The notes under the pieces were generated by a model that made no database searches, was not told the origin of the DNA, and saw only the letters and a list, made by a program, of their open reading frames with translations. This document shows, piece after piece, positions 56,189-64,000 of a stretch of DNA of 64,000 nt. The stretch spans positions 62,001 through 126,000 of the forward strand of contig NZ_JACHEX010000005.1 in the NCBI RefSeq assembly GCF_014201655.1, written 5' to 3'. Position 1 is the first letter of the stretch, and every line of letters begins with the position of its first letter. Position numbers and translations under genes: made by a program. The stretch is from Thermosipho japonicus. GTDB lineage: Bacteria; Thermotogota; Thermotogae; Thermotogales; Fervidobacteriaceae.

Positions 56189-58486
56189 CTACACCTCCAC
56201 AACTGTTACACCTACTCCACCTTCACTCGGCCTACCAAAGCGATAACTTTTCACCCTTTTATCATTTCTAAGGAAATTCCAAATATTTGACGCAAGACTT
56301 CCAGTTCCTTTCCCATGGATAATATATCCACTTGAAAAGTCTGATAAGACGAGATCGTCTATAAATTTATCAACTACATCTAATGCTTCTTCAACTGTCA
56401 TTCCACGCAAATCAATTTCATTACTTTTCAAAGGACTAAATGATACTAAATGAACTGATTCACTAACATCATGAGTTTGTTTATCAACTTGAACATCTAC
56501 CTGTACAAGTTTATTCTTTTTAACTTCTATCTTTAACCCATTGAAATCAACCAAGAATTTATTTTCGCCTCTTTTCTCTATAACTTTTCCAACCGTTGTT
56601 CCATCTTTTAATCTTACATACTTTCCAACATCAATTTCCCCTTCAACTTCAGGATATTTCATCGTTTCAATTCTGCTATCAATTTCTTGTATAGTATTTT
56701 CTTTCTCTTCTATATTTTTAAGTCTCTTCTTTATTAAACTTTCATTTTTAGTTTTAGCAGAAAACAGTGCGTTTTGAAGTTCTTTTTTTGCATTTCTAAA
56801 TTCTTTATACATTTCTCTAAGTTCATTATCTAATTCTTCTATTTTTTTCATCTTTAAAACATTGTATTTTCTCTCATATTCTTTCCTCAACCGTTCATAT
56901 TCACCTAATGTCTTTTCAAGTTCTAATTTTTTACTCTCAAGTTCACTTACTTTTGAATTCAATCCTTTGATTAAGTTTTCAATTTTTAAATGATCTTTTG
57001 AAATATGCTGCTTTGCTTTCGCAACAATTTCTTTTGGAAGCCCCAATCTTTCAGATATTTCAAATGCATGAGATGCCCCTGGAGTGTTTAATAATAGTCT
57101 ATAAGTTGGTCTTAATGTCTCAAGATCAAATTCCATCGATGCGGTAATAATATCATCTCTTTCCATAGCAAAAAGTTTAACATTGGTAAGGTGAGTTGTA
57201 ATAACAAACTTTATATTTTTTTCAATCAGATATTCTATTATTGAAATAGCAAGCGCACTACCTTCAAATGGATCAGTTCCAGAACCAAGCTCATCTATAA
57301 TCACCAAAGAATTTTCATCAGCATTTTTTATTGCATCAATAATTCTAACCATATGTGATGAAAAAGTACTTAAATTTTCAACTACGTCCTGAGAATCACC
57401 AATATCCAAATACAATTGAAAATCAGGAATTCTTGTTCCGTGATCTGCCAAAATGGGCATTGCATGTTGTGCCATAAAGATAAATAGAGCTATGGTTTTT
57501 AATGTAACTGTTTTTCCACCAGTATTTGGCCCAGTAATTATTAACCCCTTTTTATCCACTGGTAAATCAATTGAAATAGGAACAACAATATCCTTTGGAA
57601 TTAAAGGATGTCTTGCATTAACAAGTTTTAAATATTTCCCCTCGGGTTTTACAACAATAGCTTTATTTTCATATGCATATTTAGCTCTTGCGTACAATGA
57701 ATCAAAAAAACCCACAATTTCAATATCATTCATTAAGTTACCGTATCTATCATGAATTTTGCTTGTTATTCCCCTTAAAATCTTGTCTATTTCAATTTTT
57801 TCCTCACTAAGTAAAATTTCATATTTATCATTAAGGGCAATAAACTCTTTTGGTTCAAAAAATAAAGTTGCACCTGTATTAGAAGTTCCATGTACAATAC
57901 CTTCTAAATTACCACGAGCACCGGATCTTATTAAAAATACATATCTACCATTTCTTCTTGTATACAATTGCTCTTGCAAATACTTACTATTTTTTGAAAT
58001 AAACTTTTCAATTCTTTGCTTTATTTCTAATTGATGCCTTTTTATTTCCTTTCTAATCACAGATAAATTTTTTGAAGCATTATCTTTTATATTCCCATCA
58101 GAATCAAATATTCTATCAATTTCCTCAATAATTGAAGAATAATTTCCCAATTTGGAAAGATAATAGGAAAGCTTATACCTTGAACTAGGTACTACTTTTT
58201 TTGCATCCTCAACAAATACCAAAAAATCTTTTATTTTAAAAATCTCTTCTGGCAGTAAAACTGAATAATTTTTCGTTTTTTCAAGTATTGGCCTTATATC
58301 ATCAAGCCTATGAAATACAGGTAACCCAAGGGTTACCTGTATTTCATATATTTCATTTAAGTATTCATACTCATCATCTTTGGGCTCATTTTCAACCAAT
58401 CTTTTCAAATATTCTTGGCCGTATGGAGAAAAAGTATACTTCAAAAAATCTTGAAAAACTCTGTCAAAATCAATATATTGTTTCAT
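56189..58486 (-). CDS. mutS2: Endonuclease MutS2
   Basis: The 765-residue protein has the MutS2 order: N-terminal lever region, core, ATPase with TGPNTGGKTVTLKTIALF, LSTFSSHM and VIIDELGSGTDPFEGSALA, a long coiled coil (520-620) and a C-terminal Smr domain with EIDLRGMTVEEAL and IIHGKGTGSL. It lacks the mismatch-recognition domain. The family acts in recombination control and in ribosome collision rescue. Codons for residues about 47-59 form a perfect 18-bp inverted repeat. It starts 11 nt after the OMP-like gene. Confidence 0.94.
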   Translation of the reverse strand: MKQYIDFDRVFQDFLKYTFSPYGQEYLKRLVENEPKDDEYEYLNEIYEIQVTLGLPVFHRLDDIRPILEKTKNYSVLLPEEIFKIKDFLVFVEDAKKVVPSSRYKLSYYLSKLGNYSSIIEEIDRIFDSDGNIKDNASKNLSVIRKEIKRHQLEIKQRIEKFISKNSKYLQEQLYTRRNGRYVFLIRSGARGNLEGIVHGTSNTGATLFFEPKEFIALNDKYEILLSEEKIEIDKILRGITSKIHDRYGNLMNDIEIVGFFDSLYARAKYAYENKAIVVKPEGKYLKLVNARHPLIPKDIVVPISIDLPVDKKGLIITGPNTGGKTVTLKTIALFIFMAQHAMPILADHGTRIPDFQLYLDIGDSQDVVENLSTFSSHMVRIIDAIKNADENSLVIIDELGSGTDPFEGSALAISIIEYLIEKNIKFVITTHLTNVKLFAMERDDIITASMEFDLETLRPTYRLLLNTPGASHAFEISERLGLPKEIVAKAKQHISKDHLKIENLIKGLNSKVSELESKKLELEKTLGEYERLRKEYERKYNVLKMKKIEELDNELREMYKEFRNAKKELQNALFSAKTKNESLIKKRLKNIEEKENTIQEIDSRIETMKYPEVEGEIDVGKYVRLKDGTTVGKVIEKRGENKFLVDFNGLKIEVKKNKLVQVDVQVDKQTHDVSESVHLVSFSPLKSNEIDLRGMTVEEALDVVDKFIDDLVLSDFSSGYIIHGKGTGSLASNIWNFLRNDKRVKSYRFGRPSEGGVGVTVVEV
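58310..58347. repeat. Perfect 18-bp inverted repeat inside mutS2
   Basis: ATGAAATACAGGTAACCC (58310-58327) and its exact complement (58330-58347) are separated only by AA. The repeat lies wholly in the mutS2 reading frame and encodes EIQVTLGLPVFH on the gene strand. It would form a strong RNA hairpin or DNA cruciform. Confidence 0.95.
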
Positions 58487-58497
58487 TGCACTCTCCT

Positions 58498-59142
58498 TTA
58501 AAATGCTATATTTAAAGCAACGTCAAAATCAATAGAATTCATAGGTTCTATATCACTAACAACTTCTTTTCCAGTTTCAGTTTTTGCCCCCATGAAAAAT
58601 TGAATGTTATAATAGACTCTTCCACTAAATGTAACATCTTTACTAAAAATAAAATCTGCTCGTAACCCCGGTTTTAGAGTAAATGAGTTCACAATTATTT
58701 TGTTATAATGTGAAAAACTTACGCTTCCAAAATCAGATAAATTGCTGCTTGAACCAGCTTCTTTTTGAAAAATTTCCTTTTTATAAAAAACTTCACCTTG
58801 AAATCCTAATTGAAGTTTTTCACCTTCATTAAATAACGTTACTCCAAAAACTTTTACTGCAAAATCAAACGAAGCTCCTCTGACTATGTATTCCTTATCA
58901 AAATCCAAATTTGAATATATTCCAAAACCATATGAGACAGGTGAATTATGCTGAGGATCAATATTTTTTTGGTATCCATAATATAAAATCAGATTATCAA
59001 TAAACTCAGGCTTTGGCAAAATATCATTTTTTAAATCTACAGGATTATTTATTCTAATTCCAAATGTTCTTTCCTGATACCTTGTAAATGAAAAAGAAAC
59101 AAGTGAAATTACAATTAATGCTATTATCATTATTTTTTTCAT
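58498..59142 (-). CDS. Exported beta-barrel-like hypothetical protein
   Basis: The 214-residue protein has a signal segment (MKKIMIIALIVISLVSFSF) followed by alternating strands such as YSFGIYSNLDFD-like patterns, FDFAVKVFGVTLF, LQLGFQGEVFY and VTFSGRVYYNIQFF, and ends in a terminal Phe (DVALNIAF), typical of an outer-membrane barrel. It may be a small toga porin or surface protein. No family is recognised. It precedes mutS2 by 11 nt, though their roles do not obviously connect. Confidence 0.6.
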   Translation of the reverse strand: MKKIMIIALIVISLVSFSFTRYQERTFGIRINNPVDLKNDILPKPEFIDNLILYYGYQKNIDPQHNSPVSYGFGIYSNLDFDKEYIVRGASFDFAVKVFGVTLFNEGEKLQLGFQGEVFYKKEIFQKEAGSSSNLSDFGSVSFSHYNKIIVNSFTLKPGLRADFIFSKDVTFSGRVYYNIQFFMGAKTETGKEVVSDIEPMNSIDFDVALNIAF

Positions 59143-59174
59143 TATCTCACCTCCGAAAATAATTATATCACAAC

Positions 59175-60368
59175 TTACGTCAATATTATATACAAAAGAG
59201 CACTAACTCCAGCTGCAAATGGTACCGTAACAAACCAGGAAATAATTATGTTCTTTAAAATTCCAACATTCACAACTTCTATTCCTCTTGCAAAACCTAC
59301 ACCTGATACTGCACCTACCACTGTATGTGTCGTTGAAATAGGCATTCCCATAGTAGAAGCTATAAGAACTGTGGTTGCAGTTGAAAAATCAATTGAAAAG
59401 CCTCTGGTGTTATTAAGTTCAGTAATATCTTGACCAACTGTTTTCATAACCCTGTAACCCAAAATTGCAACACCAAAAGATATACCAATACCACCCATAG
59501 CTAATATATATTTTGGTATTTCAATAGCACCTTTTACACTACCCGATGTGATTATAATGTACATTAATGCAAGTGGACCTACTGCATTTGCTACATCATT
59601 TGCTCCATGAGAAAAACTGACATAGCATGAAGTTACAACCTGTGCTTTCTTGAAAATTTTCTCAACTATATCATATTCATTATCTCCAACTTTTGCCCTT
59701 TTTAAATACAAAAAGGAGATAAGAAAAACTATAAACCCAATTACAATTCCCGCGTAGTTTCCTAATAATATATCCTTTTTCATTGTTTTTACAACAAAAA
59801 GCACTGCAATTGTATAAAATGCAACACCTAACAAAATTGGAGCAACATATTTTGCAGCTTTAGCTGGATGTTTTCTATGTAAGATTGAAAAGGAAATAAA
59901 TTTAAAGATCACATAAGCCATTGCTCCACCAATAAGTGGTGAAGTAATCCAGGTAATAACTATTTTTAATAAAGTCATCCAATTTACTATTTGAAGCCCA
60001 CCAGCTGCAAGTCCAAAACCAACCATTCCACCAACTATTGAATGAGTTGTTGAAACTGGCATTCCCCAAAAAGTAGCAAGTAATATCCAAATAATTGAAG
60101 CAATTAATGCTGAAAAAGCACCAACCAATATATTATTTGGATCAGATATCATATTTAAATCAACTATACCTTTTGCAATTGTCTTGGTAACGTGTGCTCC
60201 AAAAAGAACTGCACCTAAAAATTCTAAAATAGAAGCTATTAAAACTGCTTGTTTAGGCGTTATTGCTTTTGCACCAACAGCTGTTGCCATACTATTTGCA
60301 ACATCATTTGCACCTATGGAAAACGCCATACCAAAACCCACCAAAAATGCTCCTACTATCAGTAGCAC
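59175..60368 (-). CDS. pit: PiT-family inorganic phosphate transporter
   Basis: The 397-residue membrane protein has the duplicated PiT signature: FSIGANDVANSMATAVGAKAIT near the N-terminus and SFSHGANDVANAVGPLALMY in the second half, plus two copies of MPISTTH/MPVSTTH segments. It imports phosphate with Na+ or H+. The GTG start follows AAGGAGGCG. It sits 12 nt after the DUF47 gene, forming the usual regulator-transporter pair. Confidence 0.93.
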   Translation of the reverse strand: MLLIVGAFLVGFGMAFSIGANDVANSMATAVGAKAITPKQAVLIASILEFLGAVLFGAHVTKTIAKGIVDLNMISDPNNILVGAFSALIASIIWILLATFWGMPVSTTHSIVGGMVGFGLAAGGLQIVNWMTLLKIVITWITSPLIGGAMAYVIFKFISFSILHRKHPAKAAKYVAPILLGVAFYTIAVLFVVKTMKKDILLGNYAGIVIGFIVFLISFLYLKRAKVGDNEYDIVEKIFKKAQVVTSCYVSFSHGANDVANAVGPLALMYIIITSGSVKGAIEIPKYILAMGGIGISFGVAILGYRVMKTVGQDITELNNTRGFSIDFSTATTVLIASTMGMPISTTHTVVGAVSGVGFARGIEVVNVGILKNIIISWFVTVPFAAGVSALLYIILT

Positions 60369-60380
60369 TTTATCGCCTCC

Positions 60381-61052
60381 TTATCTAATAATCATTCTAA
60401 TTCTTTCAACAACATTTTCAGCCCTATCTGCTATTTTCATCATTAAAACTACAATACTGTTTAAAAACAAAATATCAACAGGATTCATTTTATTTTTATA
60501 TGAATATAGCGTTTTTCCAATTTCTATTCCCAATGAATCTGTTTTTGACTCATCCTTTTCTACATCAAAAGTTAAATTATCTTCTTTATTAATCTCATTT
60601 GGAGAAAAGTCAGATTCTACAACAGTTCTAAGTTCATCTACAGAAACTTTCATAAATTTTATAACATCTGCAACATAGTCTCCCATAAGTTTTATTTTTT
60701 CAATTACTTCTTCAGGGCATTCATCAACTTTATTCATAGTAAGGATCTTTACAAAATCGTCAACGGCATCTATGATCGAATCTTGGTTATGTATAATCTC
60801 AAGTGCATCTATTCTATCAAAGTAGCTCCATCTAAGTTTTGTATAGATCTCTCTCAATCTCGTTTTAATCTCATCAGCACTAGACTCAAATTTATCAATC
60901 TCTTTAGAGTATTGCATTATATCTTTTCCATTAAAGTAATCATCTAAAATCTGCGGTACAATAGTACCTGCTTTCATACAATACTCTGCATGTTCACTGA
61001 GTAATTTCGTTGGTGATACTTCCGGAAATAACCTATCAATAAACCTTTTCAT
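60381..61052 (-). CDS. DUF47 (PhoU-like) phosphate transport accessory protein
   Basis: The 223-residue protein has the DUF47 layout: FPEVSPTKLLSEHAEYCMKAG, IDKFESSADEIKTRLREIYTKLRWSYFDRIDALEIIHNQDSIIDAVDD and a C-terminal MKIADRAENVVERIRMI helix. The family resembles PhoU and controls the neighbouring PiT carrier. Acidic residues in the helices likely bind metals. It lies 23 nt after the flippase-like gene. Confidence 0.92.
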   Translation of the reverse strand: MKRFIDRLFPEVSPTKLLSEHAEYCMKAGTIVPQILDDYFNGKDIMQYSKEIDKFESSADEIKTRLREIYTKLRWSYFDRIDALEIIHNQDSIIDAVDDFVKILTMNKVDECPEEVIEKIKLMGDYVADVIKFMKVSVDELRTVVESDFSPNEINKEDNLTFDVEKDESKTDSLGIEIGKTLYSYKNKMNPVDILFLNSIVVLMMKIADRAENVVERIRMIIR

Positions 61053-61075
61053 CTTATCCCTCCTTTTAAAGTTTA

Positions 61076-62068
61076 TTAAATTCTTTCACTAGTTGAAATT
61101 TTTGTTATAAAGAAACTTCCCAACAAAAGTGGAATATAAAATGTAACAACCCGATACACCGTAATTATTCTTATGGAAACATCCGGGCCCAAAATTTGAG
61201 AAAATACTATCTGATAAGTTCCTTCAACTCCTCCGCTTGAACCTGGTGTTGGAATGTAATAAGCAACAGAATTTAAGAGCGAAATTATACCTAATAAGTA
61301 TAAGTATTCTATAGCTGAAAATTTATCAACAAAAATATAGAAAATATATGTATAAAGCAAAATTGTAACAAAGTACAGTATTATATCCAAAATTAAAATC
61401 CATGGATTTTTAACCCACAAAATTTTTATACTTTCATGTAATGAATCAATCCATTCTATTATTTTTTCTCTCTCTAGCTTTTCTCTAGAAAATTTTCCAA
61501 AAAAAGATAATATTTTTTCTAAAAATTTCTTGTTTATAAATCCAATTAAAATTAAAAGAGAAATTGAAAAACTAACTATAAAGCCCGTTAAAATTAACGA
61601 CAACCCAAAACTTTTAGGATAAGCAGATAAAATAGGTCTAATAGATAAAATATCAATAATTAAAACTACAAAAGACATCTCTAACGTTCTTGAAATTACA
61701 ATATTTGTTGCATCCTCTGTTTTTACTCCCACTTTTGAAAGATGATATATCTGGTAAGGTTGGCCGCCTATAGACATTGGAGTGATATAAGAAATGAATT
61801 TACCGAAAAATATATTTTTGAAGGTCTCTTTAAAAGGAAGGTTATATTTAAAAAATTTTAATAGCATTGAAAGTCTCAAAGTATCTATCAAATAAATTAT
61901 TACAAGTACAAATAAGCTAATTAAGAATTCTATAGTAAGTAAATCTCTTAAAAATGAAACTTGCGTTGAATAAAAAAATTGAAACAGAATAATCATCGAA
62001 AAACTAATTATCAATGAAATAAAAACCTTTCTAAAAATTGACTTTTTGCTTCTATTAGCCTCCGACAA
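61076..62068 (-). CDS. Lysylphosphatidylglycerol synthetase-type / UPF0104 flippase-like membrane protein
   Basis: The protein of about 330 residues has 7-8 hydrophobic helices, and family motifs include FGKFISYITPMSIGGQPYQIYHL and YYIPTPGSSGGVEGTYQIVF. These occur in the transmembrane part of MprF and in stand-alone lipid or glycan flippase relatives. No synthetase domain is present. The frame opens at TTG 62077, but GGGAG is better spaced for TTG 62068. It overlaps ispD by 14 nt. The lipid moved is unknown. Confidence 0.78.
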   Translation of the reverse strand: MSEANRSKKSIFRKVFISLIISFSMIILFQFFYSTQVSFLRDLLTIEFLISLFVLVIIYLIDTLRLSMLLKFFKYNLPFKETFKNIFFGKFISYITPMSIGGQPYQIYHLSKVGVKTEDATNIVISRTLEMSFVVLIIDILSIRPILSAYPKSFGLSLILTGFIVSFSISLLILIGFINKKFLEKILSFFGKFSREKLEREKIIEWIDSLHESIKILWVKNPWILILDIILYFVTILLYTYIFYIFVDKFSAIEYLYLLGIISLLNSVAYYIPTPGSSGGVEGTYQIVFSQILGPDVSIRIITVYRVVTFYIPLLLGSFFITKISTSERI

Positions 62069-62735
62069 TTTTATCAACTCCCATTAGATGCAAATCTTCT
62101 ACTGTAGTTATTTTTATATTCTTTTTATTACCTTCTGTTATAGAAACTTTATAACCTGAAGCAAGTACAACTGAACCATCATCAGTAAAATTATCCAATC
62201 TATTTGAAAATTTTGAAAATGAATCTTTTAAAACTCCATATTTAAATGTTTGCGGTGTTTGGATTATAAATATACTCTCTCTCTTTGGAACAGATAAAAT
62301 AAAATCACTTTCAACTACCGCTATAGTATTTTCGGAAGGAATTGCTGTAACTGTTGCTCCAAACTTTTTTGCATTTTCAATGTTTTTTTCAATTATATCT
62401 TTATTTACAAATGGCCTTGCCCCATCATGAATCAAAACAATATCATTTAAATCAATCTTATTTTCTAAAAATTTTATAGCATTAAAAGTAGAATATTCTC
62501 TAGTTTTTCCACCTTCAATAATGTATATTTTTTTTTCAAAGTTTTTTAAAACTTCTACGCTTTTATTGATATAATCCCTATTTGACACTACTACTAAAAA
62601 ATCAAAGCAATCTAATAAAAACTTTTCAACTGTATGTTCCATCAATGTCCTACCATTGAACTTCAAAAATTGTTTTGGAAAAGCTTTAGAAAATCTTGTT
62701 CCTTTTCCACCAAATAGAATTACACCAACTATCAC
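62055..62735 (-). CDS. ispD: 2-C-methyl-D-erythritol 4-phosphate cytidylyltransferase
   Basis: The 226-residue enzyme catalyses the third step of the MEP isoprenoid pathway. It has the nucleotide motif LFGGKGTRFSKAFPKQFLKFNG, HDGARPFV, QTPQTFKYG and a late TDDGSVVLASGY segment. The frame opens at GTG 62744, but the RBS AGGTG covers that codon, and GTG 62735 has 6-nt spacing. It follows the degenerate regulator closely and overlaps the flippase-like gene. Confidence 0.93.
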   Translation of the reverse strand: MIVGVILFGGKGTRFSKAFPKQFLKFNGRTLMEHTVEKFLLDCFDFLVVVSNRDYINKSVEVLKNFEKKIYIIEGGKTREYSTFNAIKFLENKIDLNDIVLIHDGARPFVNKDIIEKNIENAKKFGATVTAIPSENTIAVVESDFILSVPKRESIFIIQTPQTFKYGVLKDSFSKFSNRLDNFTDDGSVVLASGYKVSITEGNKKNIKITTVEDLHLMGVDKIVGG

Positions 62736-62740
62736 ATTTA

Positions 62741-63607
62741 TCACCTTTTTTTAGAGTTTTCAATACCATAAAGTTTTATCTTGTGAGAAAGGGTTTTATA
62801 ATTTATTTTAAGCATTTTAGCCGCTTTAAATCTAGAATCAGATTTTTTTAATGCAAGCATTATATATCTCTTTTCAACGTGCTTTACAAGCTTACTAGTA
62901 AAATTTACAAGATCTATACCTTCAAAATTACTGGTTTTAAATTTAGGTATATCAATTCTTCCAGTTGCTGCATAATTACTAGCAACCTTAACCAATTCTT
63001 TTGTATTACCAGGCCAGTTATACTCTTTTAACAGTTCATATTCATTGTTATCTGGTATCTTTTTATCCAAGTTCTTATGTTTTAGGTACAAAGACGAAAG
63101 AACAATATCAAAGATATATGGAATATCTTCTTTTCTATCCCTTAAGGGGGGAATTTTAACACCTTTTTTCTTAGAAAATTTTACTTTTGTATGAGGTAAT
63201 CTACTTCCAAAAAATGTTCTGTATTCATTTACATACATTCCATCTTCATATAATAACACTAATTCATTCTTTTCTTTAAAATCTAATATAACTTTTTGCA
63301 AAAATTCTCTTATTATAGGCCCTTGGAGTTCTGGGAAAGAGTACAACATATCATACTCTTCTTTTAGCCTTCTATATTCTTCCTTTATTTCAAAAAACTT
63401 AACAGCTAGCTCCAATTCCCTTAAGGAATATACCAAAATTTTTCCCGGAACAGTTTTTTCTTCCGTTAAATAAACTATATCCCAGTAATCTTCTCTAATT
63501 TTTTCTTCTAAATTTGAATTATAAATGTCAAAAACAACTTCTCTATGTTCATATAAAAATTCCCTCAGGTTCTCCAAAAGAACCTGAGGGATTAAAAGCT
63601 TAATCAA
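62741..63607 (-). CDS. Degenerate NtrC-like regulator without a working ATPase site
   Basis: The 288-residue protein keeps the tail of an NtrC-type AAA+ activator: PPLRDRKEDIPYI (153-165), NWPGNTKEL (197-205) and a C-terminal Fis-type helix-turn-helix (about 246-284, with RFKAAKMLKINYKTLSHKIKLYG). The Walker A and GAFTGA motifs are absent, and the N-terminal 150 residues look like eroded remnants. It should bind DNA but not activate sigma-54, so it may act at sigma-70 promoters or as a repressor. The start is TTG 63607 behind GGGGTGAG. The leader can form competing hairpins. Confidence 0.72.
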   Translation of the reverse strand: MIKLLIPQVLLENLREFLYEHREVVFDIYNSNLEEKIREDYWDIVYLTEEKTVPGKILVYSLRELELAVKFFEIKEEYRRLKEEYDMLYSFPELQGPIIREFLQKVILDFKEKNELVLLYEDGMYVNEYRTFFGSRLPHTKVKFSKKKGVKIPPLRDRKEDIPYIFDIVLSSLYLKHKNLDKKIPDNNEYELLKEYNWPGNTKELVKVASNYAATGRIDIPKFKTSNFEGIDLVNFTSKLVKHVEKRYIMLALKKSDSRFKAAKMLKINYKTLSHKIKLYGIENSKKR

Positions 63608-63650
63608 AGACTCACCCCTTATTGTATATTATTATGATTCCCTCAGGTTT
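63561..63650 (-). promoter_or_regulatory. Candidate RNA switch in the regulator gene leader
   Basis: On the minus-strand transcript, segment A (63649-63639, AACCTGAGGGA) lies before the RBS, segment B (63591-63579) just after the start codon, and segment C (63573-63561) further inside. B pairs with C over 13 bp around a 5-nt loop. A pairs with B over 11 bp and would enclose the RBS and TTG start in the loop. Only one of the two pairings can form at a time. Confidence 0.6.
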
Positions 63651-63668
63651 CCCCCACCTTTCTATTGT

Positions 63669-63677
63669 ATTTTAACA
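63669..63677 (-). promoter_or_regulatory. Extended -10 promoter of the degenerate regulator gene
   Basis: On the minus strand TG (63677-63676), T and TAAAAT (63674-63669) form an extended -10 element, without a good -35. The predicted start near 63662 would include segment A of the leader. A TACAAT overlaps and could be an alternative -10. Confidence 0.45.
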
Positions 63678-63707
63678 TATTCCAAATAAATATTAAATAC
63701 CATAAAA

Positions 63708-64000
63708 TTACTTGCTAATTGCTGCAGCAATAGCTATTGAATTTCTTTTTGATTCGCTTGTATCGGCTCTTGAAACGATAATTATAGGAACTTTTGCTCC
63801 CATAATTATTCCAGCAATCTTACCATTTGCAAGGTACACTGCAGACTTTCCAAGGAAGTTTCCGCTATGAATATCTGGAACAACTAAGATATCTGCTTTT
63901 CCAGCAACCGGACCTGTAACCTTCTTTACTTTCGCAGCAAACTCACTCAATGCGTTATCTAAACCAAGCGGTCCATCAATTTTACATCCTTTTATCTGTC
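63708..64000 (-). CDS. ptb: Phosphate butyryltransferase (C-terminal part)
   Basis: The gene enters from the right edge, so its start is missing. The visible part reads IDGPLGLDNALSEFAAK, GPVAGKADILVVPDIHSGN, IIMGAKVPIIIVSRADTSESKRNSIAIA, matching the C-terminal domain of phosphate butyryltransferases or acetyltransferases. Such enzymes convert butyryl-CoA (or a similar acyl-CoA) to an acyl phosphate that a kinase uses to make ATP. A butyrate kinase gene would be expected nearby but outside the window. Confidence 0.9.
   Translation of the reverse strand, partial: QIKGCKIDGPLGLDNALSEFAAKVKKVTGPVAGKADILVVPDIHSGNFLGKSAVYLANGKIAGIIMGAKVPIIIVSRADTSESKRNSIAIAAAISK

Noticed and set aside
58288-58515. 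Plus-strand open frame across the mutS2 palindrome
   Set aside because: Its resemblance to MutS2 comes from the palindrome itself. There is no ribosome site and the minus-strand gene is clear.
63630-63660. C-rich tract (CCCTCAGGTTTCCCCC) as a repeat unit of a CRISPR-like or mobile element
   Set aside because: It is explained as segment A of the leader switch. No spacers, no further copies and no element boundary were found.

Overview
The window is a densely packed, strongly A+T-rich bacterial chromosome segment with short or overlapping gene junctions, many TTG and GTG starts, GGAGG-type ribosome sites and AGA-dominated arginine codons. The gene set points to the Thermotogota, most likely Thermosipho or a close relative: a K+-dependent Na+-pyrophosphatase, a Thermotoga-type PolA, a soluble chemoreceptor beside a di-iron oxygen-sensor-like protein, a Dap operon, split glycine decarboxylase subunits, and cobalamin and lysine riboswitches. 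This placement is inferred from gene content and was not tested with a marker tree. I found no tRNA, rRNA, CRISPR array, insertion sequence or prophage.

Region 1 (1-6.3 kb, minus strand): one apparent operon running from an ODP-like oxygen sensor and a soluble chemoreceptor through a small DUF3783-like protein, IF-2 (infB), an oxaloacetate decarboxylase-type carboxyltransferase (oadA) and an AcpS-FolK fusion into a truncated small gene. Region 2 (6.4-17.0 kb, plus strand): a queuosine-precursor-type transporter; a cobalamin riboswitch with terminator controlling a succinyl-CoA ligase-like pair and an AspT/SucE-like exporter; then a lysine riboswitch with terminator controlling asd-dapF-dapA-dapB-dapH-lysC-aminotransferase. 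Region 3 (17.0-33.5 kb, plus strand): a twice-frameshifted SGNH hydrolase, a DegT aminotransferase, lnt, pncB, a glycine cleavage set (DUF2007-gcvT fusion, gcvPA, gcvPB, without gcvH), an iron alcohol dehydrogenase, an RlmI-like methyltransferase, a beta-propeller lipoprotein-like or periplasmic protein, a Nudix hydrolase, an M20 peptidase and urocanate hydratase, closed by a strong bidirectional terminator.

Region 4 (33.5-64 kb, minus strand): a long collinear run. It opens at the right edge with a truncated phosphate butyryltransferase and a degenerate NtrC-like regulator whose leader can form two competing hairpins. It continues with ispD, a flippase-like membrane protein, a PiT/DUF47 phosphate uptake pair, mutS2, an FtsA-like protein, polA, xseA, xseB, a half-size ChrA, a sirtuin, a lipase-like protein, rnhB, thyX, a DRTGG protein, folD, yajC-secD-secF, hppA, a PFK paralogue, a SAM hydroxide adenosyltransferase, an ECF ATPase and holB. 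A separate unit, oadB-korD-korA, then converges on hutU.

The most unusual observations are the cobalamin riboswitch over a succinate-forming module, the alternative leader structure upstream of the degenerate regulator, the perfect 18-bp palindrome inside mutS2, the in-frame DUF2007-GcvT fusion with its own internal ribosome site, the PFK and FolD paralogues that lack key catalytic residues, and the ODP-chemoreceptor pair.
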